64,000 nucleotides of DNA from NCBI RefSeq assembly GCF_000759025.1, contig NZ_JPOS01000084.1:62001-126000 (forward strand), read 5' to 3'. The translations under genes and the position numbers were made by a program. This DNA is from Phaeodactylibacter xiamenensis (GTDB taxonomy: Bacteria > Bacteroidota > Bacteroidia > Chitinophagales > Saprospiraceae). Under the pieces are notes generated by a model. The model did no database searches, was not told where the DNA came from, and worked only from the letters and a program-made list of their open reading frames with translations. Positions within the stretch are counted from its first letter, which is position 1. Each line of letters begins with the position of its first letter. Shown piece by piece: positions 38,523-46,633 of this stretch.

Positions 38523-39857
38523 ATGCAGAGAAGAACTTTTATCAAGCAAGCCTCCGCCAGTGCAGCGGCGCTGTCCCTGGGCGGGCTTACGGCTACGGCT
38601 CAGAGCTACAACCGGATTATTGGCGCCAATGAGCGTATTAATGTTGCCATTATTGGTTGCCAGCGTCGATACGGTGGGTTGCTGGATAGCATTTCGAAAA
38701 CCCCAAATACGCAGGTCGTTTTTGTTTCAGATGTCAATCAGCAACGACAGAATAAGGCCATTGAAAAAGTGGCGAAGGTGATGGGGCAAAAGCCGCAGGG
38801 TGAAAAGGACATGCGCAAGATCATGGAAAACAAGGAGGTGGATGCCACATTCCACGCCACGCCTGACCACTGGCATGCTCCCGGCTCCATTCTCAGCATG
38901 CAGGGTGGCAAGCACGTTTACGTTGAGAAACCCTGCAGCCACAATCCGGCTGAAGGGGAAATGCTAATCGCCTGGCAAAAGAAGACCGGGCTGCAGGTCC
39001 AAATGGGTGCTCAGCAGCGGTCATCACTGGAAAGCCAGGAGATCATACAGGCTATCCACGAGGGGCTGATTGGGGAAGCCTACCATGCCACCGCTTTCTA
39101 CTCCAACAACCGGGGGCGGGTGCCTGATGCTAATAAGATCCCTGTACCGGACTATCTGGACTGGGAACTGTTCCAGGGCCCTGCACCACGCACCGATTTT
39201 ATTGATATCGTTGGCGATTACAACTGGCACTGGTACTGGCGCTGGGGCACAGCAGAAACCGGCAATAATGCCACCCACGAATTCGATATCGCCCGCTGGG
39301 CGCTGCAGGTGAAATTCCCGGAAGAAGTACGGGTCAACTCTGCCAAGAATCATTTCAGGGACGACCCCTGGACTATGTATGATACCATGTACGCCACCCT
39401 TAAATTCCCGGGGGGTAAGGTCATCAACTGGGATGGCAAGAGCCGAAACGCTAATCCGACCTACGGCGGTGGGCGGGGAACCGTCATTTATGGTACGGAA
39501 GGCTCTGTATTTGTAGACCGGGGCCATTACAAACATTATGACAGAGATGGCAAACTGGTTACGGAGAAAGTCTCTGGTGGAGATGAAGCGGGTACAGCGC
39601 TGGGCGGCGGCGGCAGCCTGACCGACCGACACGTGCGCAACTTTTTTGAAGCCATTCGCGGTAAAGCCAAGCTCGCCTGCCCGATCGATGAGGGCTCCAT
39701 CAGCACCAACCTTTGCCACTATGCCAATACCTCCTCAAGAGAGGGCGACGCCATTTTGAAAATTGACCCCAAAACCGGTAAGTACACCGACAGAAAAATA
39801 ATGAAAAAGTACTGGGGCCGGGATTACGAAAAAGGCTGGGCTCCGGAACAGGCCTGA
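38523..39857 (+). CDS. Gfo/Idh/MocA family oxidoreductase with TAT signal
   Basis: 444 residues. The N-terminus MQRRTFIKQASASAAALSLGG is a twin-arginine signal, so the folded, cofactor-loaded enzyme goes to the periplasm. The Rossmann part has VAIIGCQRRYGGLL and VYVEKPCSHNPAE with the family Lys. The C-terminal half has GNNATHEFDIARWAL with the conserved His/Asp. TAT-exported members of this family are common beside DUF1080 proteins in Bacteroidota and oxidise glycosides at C3; with the DUF1080 gene at 16628 this suggests a keto-glycoside step (inference). It is the last gene of the operon; the terminator follows within 10 bp. Confidence 0.92.
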   Translation: MQRRTFIKQASASAAALSLGGLTATAQSYNRIIGANERINVAIIGCQRRYGGLLDSISKTPNTQVVFVSDVNQQRQNKAIEKVAKVMGQKPQGEKDMRKIMENKEVDATFHATPDHWHAPGSILSMQGGKHVYVEKPCSHNPAEGEMLIAWQKKTGLQVQMGAQQRSSLESQEIIQAIHEGLIGEAYHATAFYSNNRGRVPDANKIPVPDYLDWELFQGPAPRTDFIDIVGDYNWHWYWRWGTAETGNNATHEFDIARWALQVKFPEEVRVNSAKNHFRDDPWTMYDTMYATLKFPGGKVINWDGKSRNANPTYGGGRGTVIYGTEGSVFVDRGHYKHYDRDGKLVTEKVSGGDEAGTALGGGGSLTDRHVRNFFEAIRGKAKLACPIDEGSISTNLCHYANTSSREGDAILKIDPKTGKYTDRKIMKKYWGRDYEKGWAPEQA

Positions 39858-39863
39858 TGATAA

Positions 39864-39908
39864 CAGTCGGCCGGATTACTTCTTGCCTCCGGCCGACTGG
39901 TTTTTTAA
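39864..39908 (+). terminator. Rho-independent terminator of the sulfatase/dehydrogenase operon
   Basis: CAGTCGGCCGG pairs perfectly with CCGGCCGACTG across a 14-nt loop, an 11-bp GC-rich stem, followed by GTTTTTTAATTTT. It lies between convergent genes and ends the long plus-strand island; the T run overlaps the 3' end of the minus-strand yheT-like gene. Confidence 0.92.
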
Positions 39909-40873
39909 TTTTCCAGATGCTGGTTCAGAAAATCAAATGTCCGTTTTTCTGTCCAGTAGTACCCATCCCGGTTGACAGTGACAAAACCAACATGGCCACC
40001 CCGTTTTGGCGCTTCAAAATGGAAGTATTTGTGGTCCCGGGCCAGATCAAAGGGGTAACAGCTTTCACTTAGGAAGGTATCGTCCTGCGCGCTGACAAGT
40101 AAGGCCGGGTGCTCAATCGTTGGGATGAAGTAGATACTGCTGCAACTGGTCCAGTAATCTTCCGCATCTCTAAAACCGTGGATGGGCCCGGTAAACTGGT
40201 CATCAAATTCGCGGAAATCCCGGGGCATACGCTCCGGAATCTCTAACTGCCCGGGAAACCGGTTGGCTTTCTCCACCATTTTGGCGTTGAGGGTTTGCAT
40301 AAAACGCTGCCGGTAGTGCCAGTTGTGCCATTTGTCAATTTCGGTATTGGCTGACTTCACATCGCAGGGTACCGAAAAGGCCACGCCTCCCACCAACTCA
40401 TCCGGGTGGAAACCACCTTCGCCCAGGTATTTCAGAATCACATTGCCACCCAGGCTAAACCCTACCAAACCGATATGCCGGTAACGGCCAAGGCTCAGCG
40501 CATGATCAATCACCTGACGAAGGTCTCCAGTTTCGCCAATGTGATAAGAACGCAGCAAGCGGTTGGGCTCACCACTGCAACCCCGAAAATTCAAGCCCAG
40601 GGCATCCCAGCCCCGTTCATTGAAGTAGCGAGCCATGCCCCTGATGTAAGGGCGGTCAGCGGAGCCTTCCAAACCGTGCAGCCCGATAATGAGCTTGTCG
40701 CTGCCCGTGCAGGACCAGTCAATATCCAGAAAGTCGCCATCGGGGAGCTCCAGGCGCTCGCGCTCGTAGGCCACTTCCGGGACCTTACGGAAAAAGGCCG
40801 GGTAAATAGTATTAACATGATGGTTGCGAAACCAGGGTCTTGGACGATAAGAAGATGTAGTGATCAAAGGCAT
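39905..40873 (-). CDS. YheT-family alpha/beta hydrolase
   Basis: 322 residues. An alpha/beta-hydrolase of the AB-hydrolase-4 (YheT/EMB8) group: N-terminal RPRPWFRNHHVNTIYPAFF, oxyanion-side LIIGLHGLEGSADRPYIRG, the nucleophile Ser in LVGFSLGGNVILKYLGE, an Asp in LLVSAQDDTFL and the final His in PKRGGHVGFV. All three catalytic residues are present. The natural substrate of this group is not settled (short esters or lipids). It is the last gene of a minus-strand operon with folP and a membrane protein; the gap to the gene before it is 13 bp. Confidence 0.9.
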   Translation of the reverse strand: MPLITTSSYRPRPWFRNHHVNTIYPAFFRKVPEVAYERERLELPDGDFLDIDWSCTGSDKLIIGLHGLEGSADRPYIRGMARYFNERGWDALGLNFRGCSGEPNRLLRSYHIGETGDLRQVIDHALSLGRYRHIGLVGFSLGGNVILKYLGEGGFHPDELVGGVAFSVPCDVKSANTEIDKWHNWHYRQRFMQTLNAKMVEKANRFPGQLEIPERMPRDFREFDDQFTGPIHGFRDAEDYWTSCSSIYFIPTIEHPALLVSAQDDTFLSESCYPFDLARDHKYFHFEAPKRGGHVGFVTVNRDGYYWTEKRTFDFLNQHLEN

Positions 40874-40886
40874 TTCAATTTATAAG

Positions 40887-42299
40887 TTATTCCAATGGAG
40901 TGAGCGATCGCAGCTGCAAATTTAGGTTTAAGACGTTATCCCCCAAACGTTGCTGGTAATTTTCCAGGCTGGACCGGGCGGAAGTAGGGTCATCAAAAAT
41001 CAGCCCGAAGTACAAAGCATAGCCGCTTTCCAGCTCGTCAAAGCAGCCCAGCCAAACGGCACTTGCCGTAAAACCGAAGCCTTCCAGCTCCCGGATACGG
41101 GCCGTCACGGCGCTGTAGCTTTGGTATACCCCTTCCTGAATGATGTAGCCGGTCGAAGTTAGGGGCCGCAGGCGGGAACAATCGTAGGTGTAAGGCGCAG
41201 CATCGTCCAGATGCCCGACAAAACCCTCGCTGGAAGCCCCCGAACGCGCGACCGGAGGCACGGTCACCGATTCCGGCTGTGCAGGCTGCAGCGACAGGTA
41301 GGGCTCCATATCTTTCCGAATGGGATAGGGCCAGGTAATCAGGGTATCCAATACAAAGGTGATGGGCTGAGTGTAGCTTTCGTTGCGTTTCCGCACATCA
41401 GCCATTCGTCTGAGGTAGGCTTCCGGGGATTCTTCTTCAATAGTTTTAAGCTCCTGCATTTCCTGATAGAGTACGCCCGATGTAATCGCGAGGCATATCC
41501 CTACAATCAGCATTTGATATTTGTAGCGCCGCTGGAACCGCAGCAGGTTTTCCGGCTTAAGCGTAGCCATCCATTCCGGGTAGCGCCCTTCGTCTAACAT
41601 GCGTTGGAGGTCGTCCTGCCTGAGGAAGTCGATGTTGCTGCGTTTCTTTCCAAAAACATCTTTCCGGGCAGGCGACAGCTGCATCAGGATGGATTTATCC
41701 GGGCGCACGATCAGCAGTCCCATGCCGTTATAGATGCACTGCTTTTTCAGCTCCAGATAGTAGGGATCGCTTGTGAGATTGGCGAATACATCCTCCCCCA
41801 GCGCCACCCACTGCTCATCAGCATGGTAGCGTTTAAATTGCTCAATGGCGTAGATGTACCGGTACCGCCTCCAGCCACGGAACAGCAACAAAAACCCGAA
41901 AAAGCCAAACGTAAAAAAGGCAATGAACAAAGCAATCGCCCCGGTCAGCGTCAGGGCTTCCACCGTAAACCAGGCCCGGAACAAACCAAGCAGCAGCAAA
42001 CCACAGGCGAAACAAGCCGCCACAGCTGCAGCATCCCAATAAAGCAGGATTTTTTGCTTGCGGTAGCGTACCTCTGCCTTGGTATCGTAAGAAGTTGCCT
42101 CGAAAGTCGCCCGGAACACTTCGCCGGAAGGCTGCACAAAGGACAGGAAACCATCCGCTACAATCCCGCCCTTGCCCCGGAGATCAGAGGACAATTCCCA
42201 GCCGCCCTGCCTTTGCCGAAAGCGGTAGTGGTGCTTCAGGTAGCGCAAGGTTGCAGACTTGATGTCCGTTTCGGTAAGCGTTTGAGATTGCCATTCCAT
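40887..42299 (-). CDS. Membrane protein with SPOR-like C-terminal domain, function unknown
   Basis: 470 residues from the ATG at 42299, only 4 bp after the folP stop; a start at 42359 would overlap folP by 55 bp. Two adjacent hydrophobic segments at about 88-108 and 115-140 and a third at about 260-280 anchor it in the inner membrane, with a charged cytoplasmic region between them. Residues about 395-470 (TGYIIQEGVYQSYSAVTARI, FGFTASAVWLGC, ALYFGLIF) resemble a SPOR domain, which binds denuded peptidoglycan; that is a moderate-confidence match by pattern. No family for the rest is recognised. It sits in the operon folP - this gene - yheT. Confidence 0.65.
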   Translation of the reverse strand: MEWQSQTLTETDIKSATLRYLKHHYRFRQRQGGWELSSDLRGKGGIVADGFLSFVQPSGEVFRATFEATSYDTKAEVRYRKQKILLYWDAAAVAACFACGLLLLGLFRAWFTVEALTLTGAIALFIAFFTFGFFGFLLLFRGWRRYRYIYAIEQFKRYHADEQWVALGEDVFANLTSDPYYLELKKQCIYNGMGLLIVRPDKSILMQLSPARKDVFGKKRSNIDFLRQDDLQRMLDEGRYPEWMATLKPENLLRFQRRYKYQMLIVGICLAITSGVLYQEMQELKTIEEESPEAYLRRMADVRKRNESYTQPITFVLDTLITWPYPIRKDMEPYLSLQPAQPESVTVPPVARSGASSEGFVGHLDDAAPYTYDCSRLRPLTSTGYIIQEGVYQSYSAVTARIRELEGFGFTASAVWLGCFDELESGYALYFGLIFDDPTSARSSLENYQQRLGDNVLNLNLQLRSLTPLE

Positions 42300-42303
42300 A
42301 CGC

Positions 42304-43146
42304 CTATACCATTTCGAGTTGCTGCCAAAGCTTAATGGCTTCCATGGCCGGGCGGACATCGTGCACCCGAAGGATTTTAGCGCCCTGCTGCAGGGCGACC
42401 ATGTTTAAAGCAGTGGTTCCGTTCAACGCATGTTCCGGCTTGGTTTTCAGCACTTTATTGATCATTGATTTTCGGCTCAGCCCGGCCAGTAACGGTAAGT
42501 CTAAAATTTTGAACAGGTGCATTTGTTTGAGCAGCTGATAGTTGTGCTCCACGGTTTTTCCAAACCCAAATCCGGGATCCAGTACAATATCGTGCACATC
42601 GAGGGCCCGCAGCTTGCCTACCTCCGCAATAAAAAAGTCCAGCACCGTCTGCACCACATCCTCATAATCCGGGTTGTCCTGCATGGTCTTCGGGCTGCCC
42701 TTCATGTGCATAAGGATGTAAGGCACCTGCAGGCGGGCTACTGTTGGGTACATCGATTCGTCGAAAGCACCGGCGGAAATATCATTGACGATGGCAGCAC
42801 CCGCTCCCACCGCTTCCTCCGCTACCCGTCCGCGGATGGTATCAATACTGAGAATGGCCTCCGGAAAAGCCTGATGCAGGGCTTCAATCGCTGGCACTAC
42901 CCGCTGCAGCTCCTCCTCCACCGAGATGAGCTCAGCGCCCGGGCGGGAGGACATGCCACCGATATCCAGAATCGCAGCCCCTTCCTTTAACATCTGTTCT
43001 GCCTGCCGCAGCAAGGCATCCTGACGGGTATACCGCCCACCGTCAAAAAAGGAGTCCGGCGTCACATTCAATATCCCCATTACCTGAGGCGATTGGAGGC
43101 TCAGCAGTGTACCGCGGCAGTTTAAAGTGAGGCGAGGGTTCAACAT
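42304..43146 (-). CDS. folP: Dihydropteroate synthase
   Basis: 280 residues from the ATG at 43146; the frame is open to 43242 but the extra 32 residues are not conserved. It joins p-aminobenzoate to hydroxymethyl-dihydropterin diphosphate in folate synthesis, in the cytoplasm. All family loops are visible: VMGILNVTPDSFFDGG, ILDIGGMSSRPGA, LSIDT, VNDISAG, LMHMKGSPKTMQ, VLDPGFGFGKT and the C-terminal LRVHDVRP. It heads a three-gene minus-strand operon. The upstream region (43147-43387), shared with the divergent cytochrome gene, holds three hairpins in a row. Confidence 0.96.
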   Translation of the reverse strand: MLNPRLTLNCRGTLLSLQSPQVMGILNVTPDSFFDGGRYTRQDALLRQAEQMLKEGAAILDIGGMSSRPGAELISVEEELQRVVPAIEALHQAFPEAILSIDTIRGRVAEEAVGAGAAIVNDISAGAFDESMYPTVARLQVPYILMHMKGSPKTMQDNPDYEDVVQTVLDFFIAEVGKLRALDVHDIVLDPGFGFGKTVEHNYQLLKQMHLFKILDLPLLAGLSRKSMINKVLKTKPEHALNGTTALNMVALQQGAKILRVHDVRPAMEAIKLWQQLEMV

Positions 43147-43209
43147 AAGTGGGTCAATAAAAAGACAAAGGTAATAATTCCACAACCAAGGCCGCACCTT
43201 TACCGTTGG

Positions 43210-43363
43210 GTATACTGTAGTCGATGAGGTTTGGGAATCCAAACCGACATCGAGTGCAGTATATACTGACCGTTTTGGTCTGGGCTTCGGCCAAACGAAA
43301 AACGCGTCATGTATAGTTTGACGGAAGCAACAGAAACCATAGGTCGTTTCTGTCTCCGTTCAA
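43210..43363. repeat. Three consecutive hairpins between divergent folP and cytochrome genes
   Basis: Hairpin 1 (43210-43266) has arms GTATACTG...GGTTTGG and CCAAACC...CAGTATATAC around a GAAT loop, about 25 bp of imperfect stem. Hairpin 2 (43271-43297) pairs CGTTTTGG with CCAAACG. Hairpin 3 (43318-43363) pairs TTGACGGA..AACAGAAAC with GTTTCTGT..TCCGTTCAA. There is no convincing open frame. The block fills most of the 240-bp divergent intergenic region, so it could be a small dispersed element, a structured leader or an operator array. Structure is seen; function is unknown. Confidence 0.6.
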
Positions 43364-43387
43364 CGCAATTCAAACCGATCAAGTGCT

Positions 43388-44785
43388 ATGAGATTTTTTT
43401 GGTTTATCCTTGGGCTTGCCGCCCTTGCTGCCTGTCAGCGCTATAGTACGCTGCCCGGCACAGCCACCGACAACGACTGGAAAGTAAAGCCCCTGCCAGC
43501 TTCCCCGCAACAAATGGATGGCGACCCGGAAGCGGGCTATGCCTTCATCGGAGGGGGCTCCTACATCGGCTCCGGAGTGCCCTTTGAGATGATGAAAAAG
43601 CGCCTCTCCGGCACCACCGATACCGTGCTGAGGCGAGGTGGTGTCAATGCCAACCTGCCCTACCCTGTTAGTGCCTTCGAAGCAGCTAAAGGCGGAACAC
43701 TCGTGATGAACGGCAATTGCTTCACCTGCCACGCCGGGGAAGTCAACGGGCAGATTGTACCGGGGCTGGGCAACAGCTTCTCAGACTACCAAAAGAGCTT
43801 CAAGCCGATGGGCAAGGTGATCCGGGTGGGTGTAGACTTCAAGTACAAAAAGGACGAGCCCGAGTGGGAGGCCTATGAGGACTTCTCCCGCTACTTCAAC
43901 GCTATGGCGCCTTACATTCAGACCAATCAGCCCGGTGCCAATCCGGCTTTCCGCCTGGCAGAAGCCTGCATGCGCCACCGCGACCCGGTTGACCTGACCT
44001 ACCGGGAGGCACCCAACTACGACATGATGGACTACACCATCGCCACCGATGTCCCGCCTCTTTGGCATGTTAAGAAAAAGAACGCCCTGTACTACAACGG
44101 CATTGGGCGGGGCGACTTCACCAAGCTGCTTTTCCAGGCTTCTGTGCTGGGCATCCCCGACAGCACGGCGGCACGGGAAGCCATCAATGGATTTAAAGAT
44201 GTCCTGGCGTGGCTGCAAACCCTGGAGCCCCCAGCTTATCCCGGCCCGGTTGATCAGGCACTGGCTGCGGAAGGGCAGGTGGTTTTTGAAAAAAATTGCA
44301 GCAAATGCCACGGTACCTACGGCAATGAAGAGACCTATCCCAATAAGTTGGTTTCTCTGGCGCTGGTTAAAACCGATCCCATGTACGCCAACTACGCCAA
44401 AAACAGCGGCATCGTGGAATGGTACAACAGCAGCTGGTTTGCGCAATCAGAGCCGAAGTCGTACTTTGCGCCCGAGCTGGGATATGTGGCACCACCTTTG
44501 GATGGCATTTGGGCGACCGCGCCCTACCTGCATAATGGCTCGGTCCCTACAGTGGCTGCCCTGCTTGACAGCAAAAACCGGCCCGATATCTGGGCGCGGT
44601 CAGGAGACAGCCGGGATTACGATCACGAGAAACTCGGCTGGGCCTACACGGAGCTGGACAAAGCCAAAGGCGACTGGGCATTTGACACCAACCGCCCCGG
44701 CTACAGCAATGAAGGCCACGAATTTGGCGATAAATTATCAGTAGGTGAACGCACCGCTGTTATTGAATACCTTAAAACATTATAA
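43388..44785 (+). CDS. Di-haem cytochrome c lipoprotein
   Basis: 465 residues. Lipobox ALAAC (Cys 16). Two c-type haem attachment sites, CFTCH at 111-115 and CSKCH at 304-308, fit a two-domain cytochrome like the thiol-oxidase/peroxidase-related cytochrome families; candidate axial Met residues lie downstream of each. VAPPLDGIWATAPYLHNGSVPTV near residue 370 is the motif of this group. It would carry electrons in the periplasm or at the outer membrane; the partner is unknown. The next gene starts 2 bp after its stop, so they are co-transcribed. Confidence 0.85.
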   Translation: MRFFWFILGLAALAACQRYSTLPGTATDNDWKVKPLPASPQQMDGDPEAGYAFIGGGSYIGSGVPFEMMKKRLSGTTDTVLRRGGVNANLPYPVSAFEAAKGGTLVMNGNCFTCHAGEVNGQIVPGLGNSFSDYQKSFKPMGKVIRVGVDFKYKKDEPEWEAYEDFSRYFNAMAPYIQTNQPGANPAFRLAEACMRHRDPVDLTYREAPNYDMMDYTIATDVPPLWHVKKKNALYYNGIGRGDFTKLLFQASVLGIPDSTAAREAINGFKDVLAWLQTLEPPAYPGPVDQALAAEGQVVFEKNCSKCHGTYGNEETYPNKLVSLALVKTDPMYANYAKNSGIVEWYNSSWFAQSEPKSYFAPELGYVAPPLDGIWATAPYLHNGSVPTVAALLDSKNRPDIWARSGDSRDYDHEKLGWAYTELDKAKGDWAFDTNRPGYSNEGHEFGDKLSVGERTAVIEYLKTL

Positions 44786-44787
44786 AC

Positions 44788-45369
44788 ATGCGAACGCTAT
44801 TGCTTGGGATCGCTTTGCTGGCTGCCTCCACGGGCCTTCAGGCACAAGCTCAGGATGTACAGGATATCAAATCCCGGCTAAATCAATACTTCACCGCTAC
44901 CGAAGACAAAGACTGGGAGACGGTGGTCGATTTCCTATATCCGCGGCTTTTTGAGCAAGTCTCCAAAGAAGAGATGGTGCAAATGTTTGCCGACATGAGT
45001 GGCAACGGGATGGAAGTGGATATGTCGGGCTACCGCATCAAGCGCATCAGTGCTCCGTTCGCCTTTGAATCGGAGCGATACGCCCCCGTCAGCTACATGG
45101 GTACGATGACCATCCAATTCACCTCAGAGGCTTACAAAACCCCGGAAACGGTGGGCATGATCAAAGGCAACCTCGAAGGCACGCATGGCACGGACGCCGT
45201 CTCCTACGATGGCGCCACCAATACCTTTACAGTCCTGGTAGATAAGGTCATGTATGCGATTGCCGACGAGGGGACGAAGAACTGGCACTTCATCGAAAAT
45301 GATGCCCAAAATCCAATGACGCAGCAGCTCATTCCTGCGGAGGTGAGGGCGCATTTTGCTGAGGAGTAA
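44788..45369 (+). CDS. Secreted NTF2-like small protein, function unknown
   Basis: 193 residues with a signal peptide (1-19, ending LQAQA). The start of the mature part, DIKSRLNQYFTATEDKDWETVVDFLYPRLF, is typical of NTF2/DUF4864-like cone folds that bind small ligands. No catalytic residues can be named. It is placed 2 bp after the di-haem cytochrome gene, which suggests co-expression and possibly a periplasmic partner role; this is inference from spacing only. Confidence 0.65.
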   Translation: MRTLLLGIALLAASTGLQAQAQDVQDIKSRLNQYFTATEDKDWETVVDFLYPRLFEQVSKEEMVQMFADMSGNGMEVDMSGYRIKRISAPFAFESERYAPVSYMGTMTIQFTSEAYKTPETVGMIKGNLEGTHGTDAVSYDGATNTFTVLVDKVMYAIADEGTKNWHFIENDAQNPMTQQLIPAEVRAHFAEE

Positions 45370-45424
45370 AGCATCGAATTAAGCTGTTGCCGCGTTATAG
45401 TGGTGTAACCAAACCCTCAACCTT

Positions 45425-46192
45425 ATGACGCGGCAGCTTTCTCTCCTGCAGTCCCCGGCATTCCTCCTGAGCCTGGGCTTGTTACTCCTCAACGATTTTT
45501 TCCTGAAAGGCGCTTTTCCGGGCTTACTTGCCGGTAAATTATCCGATTTTGCCGGGCTGTTTGCCTTTGCGCTGTTTTGGATCGCGCTTTTCCCTGCTTA
45601 CCGCAAATCCATTTGCTGGGGCATCGCCTTGTTTTTCCTGTATTGGAAAACGCCATTCAGCCAACCACTGATCGAAGGCTGGAATAGCCTGACCGGGCTG
45701 CATTATGCCCGGGTGGTGGACTACACGGATTATCTGGCGCTGCCGGTCCTGATTTTGGCCTACCACTATAGCCTGGCGTACGCACCTGACTGGAAGGTCC
45801 GGGTCCCCTACGCGATTCCGTTTTCTGTGGCCCTTTTTGCCTTCCTGGCTACGAGCACACCGGATGAGTATGACTTTTTCCTGGTTCTGGATGAGACCTA
45901 TGAGCTCCCCTATGGGAAAAATGAATTCGTGCCGCGGGTGGATGCTGCCGACAGCTTGTTCATTGAGCATGGATTGCCGCTTTCCGAAGGGTTGGAACCG
46001 GATACGGTGAACATCAGCTACTACGCGGCCCACTGTGGGGGCTACCAATGGGCGGACATTATTCTCATCCCGCGCAATGATAGCCTTACTAACCTTCAGG
46101 TCATTGGGCTATACTACTGTACGGATGATCAGCAGCGGCGCCCCCTGGCTAAGGCGGAGTTTGAACGGCAGGTGATTGATAAGATTGATTAG
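45425..46192 (+). CDS. Membrane protein of unknown function
   Basis: 255 residues. The N-terminal half has about four to five hydrophobic segments (around 10-27, 40-60, 65-75, 105-120 and 130-145), with KLSDFAGLFAFALFW between the first two, a pattern seen in small Bacteroidota membrane proteins. The C-terminal ~110 residues (from TPDEYDFFLVLDETYEL) are soluble, acidic and with a Cys pair (HCGG, YYCTD). The family is not recognised. It follows the NTF2-like gene by 55 bp on the same strand, and the 210-bp duplicated repeat begins right after its stop. Confidence 0.65.
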   Translation: MTRQLSLLQSPAFLLSLGLLLLNDFFLKGAFPGLLAGKLSDFAGLFAFALFWIALFPAYRKSICWGIALFFLYWKTPFSQPLIEGWNSLTGLHYARVVDYTDYLALPVLILAYHYSLAYAPDWKVRVPYAIPFSVALFAFLATSTPDEYDFFLVLDETYELPYGKNEFVPRVDAADSLFIEHGLPLSEGLEPDTVNISYYAAHCGGYQWADIILIPRNDSLTNLQVIGLYYCTDDQQRRPLAKAEFERQVIDKID

Positions 46193-46201
46193 CGTTTTTA
46201 C

Positions 46202-46600
46202 AAATTGCAGAGATCGGGGGGTAACATGCGACTTCTACGAAGTCGATCTTCTATGGTATTGCAAAGGTTACGAACGTGCGACTTCTACGAAGTCTTTCTT
46301 CCATAGTGTTGCAGGTGATACTAAAGTGTGGCTCTACCTGGCTATGCCAGGCAGACAGGTTCTACGAAGTCTTCCGGAGTTTTATACAAACTGCTGGTTT
46401 TAGCATGCTTAAAAATTGCAGGGATCGGGGGATAACATGCGACTTCTACGAAGTCGATCTTCTTTGGTATTGCAAGGGTTACGAACGTGCGACTTCTACG
46501 AAGTCCTTCTTCCATAGTGTTGCAGGGGAATACTAAGGTGTGACTCTACCTGGCTATGCCAGGCAGACAGGTTCTACGAAGTCTTCCGGAATTTAATACA
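46202..46600. repeat. Duplicated ~190-bp palindrome-rich intergenic repeat (period 210 bp)
   Basis: Two direct copies, 46202-46390 and 46412-46600, about 93-95% identical by eye. Each carries the perfect palindrome GACTTC-TAC-GAAGTC twice (46230, 46280; 46441, 46491), a partial third copy GTTCTACGAAGTC (46359; 46571) and a hairpin CCTGGC-TAT-GCCAGG (about 46337; 46549). Six-frame reading gives only frame-shifting peptides with the palindrome translated as CDFYEV, which I do not regard as genes. The block separates a membrane-protein gene from the 3' end of smc (convergent). It could act as a terminator region or be a mobile RNA-like or REP-like repeat. Confidence 0.8.
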
Positions 46601-46633
46601 GGGGTGTAAAGCCAAATTGCACATTGGAATCCA

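Noticed and set aside
43200-43382. Minus-strand 60-codon frame upstream of folP
   Set aside because: It lies entirely in the hairpin region and has no protein-like pattern.
46176-46536. Repeated CDFYEV peptides as small genes
   Set aside because: They arise because the GACTTC-TAC-GAAGTC palindrome is open in several frames; there is no start context and the frames do not stay aligned between copies.
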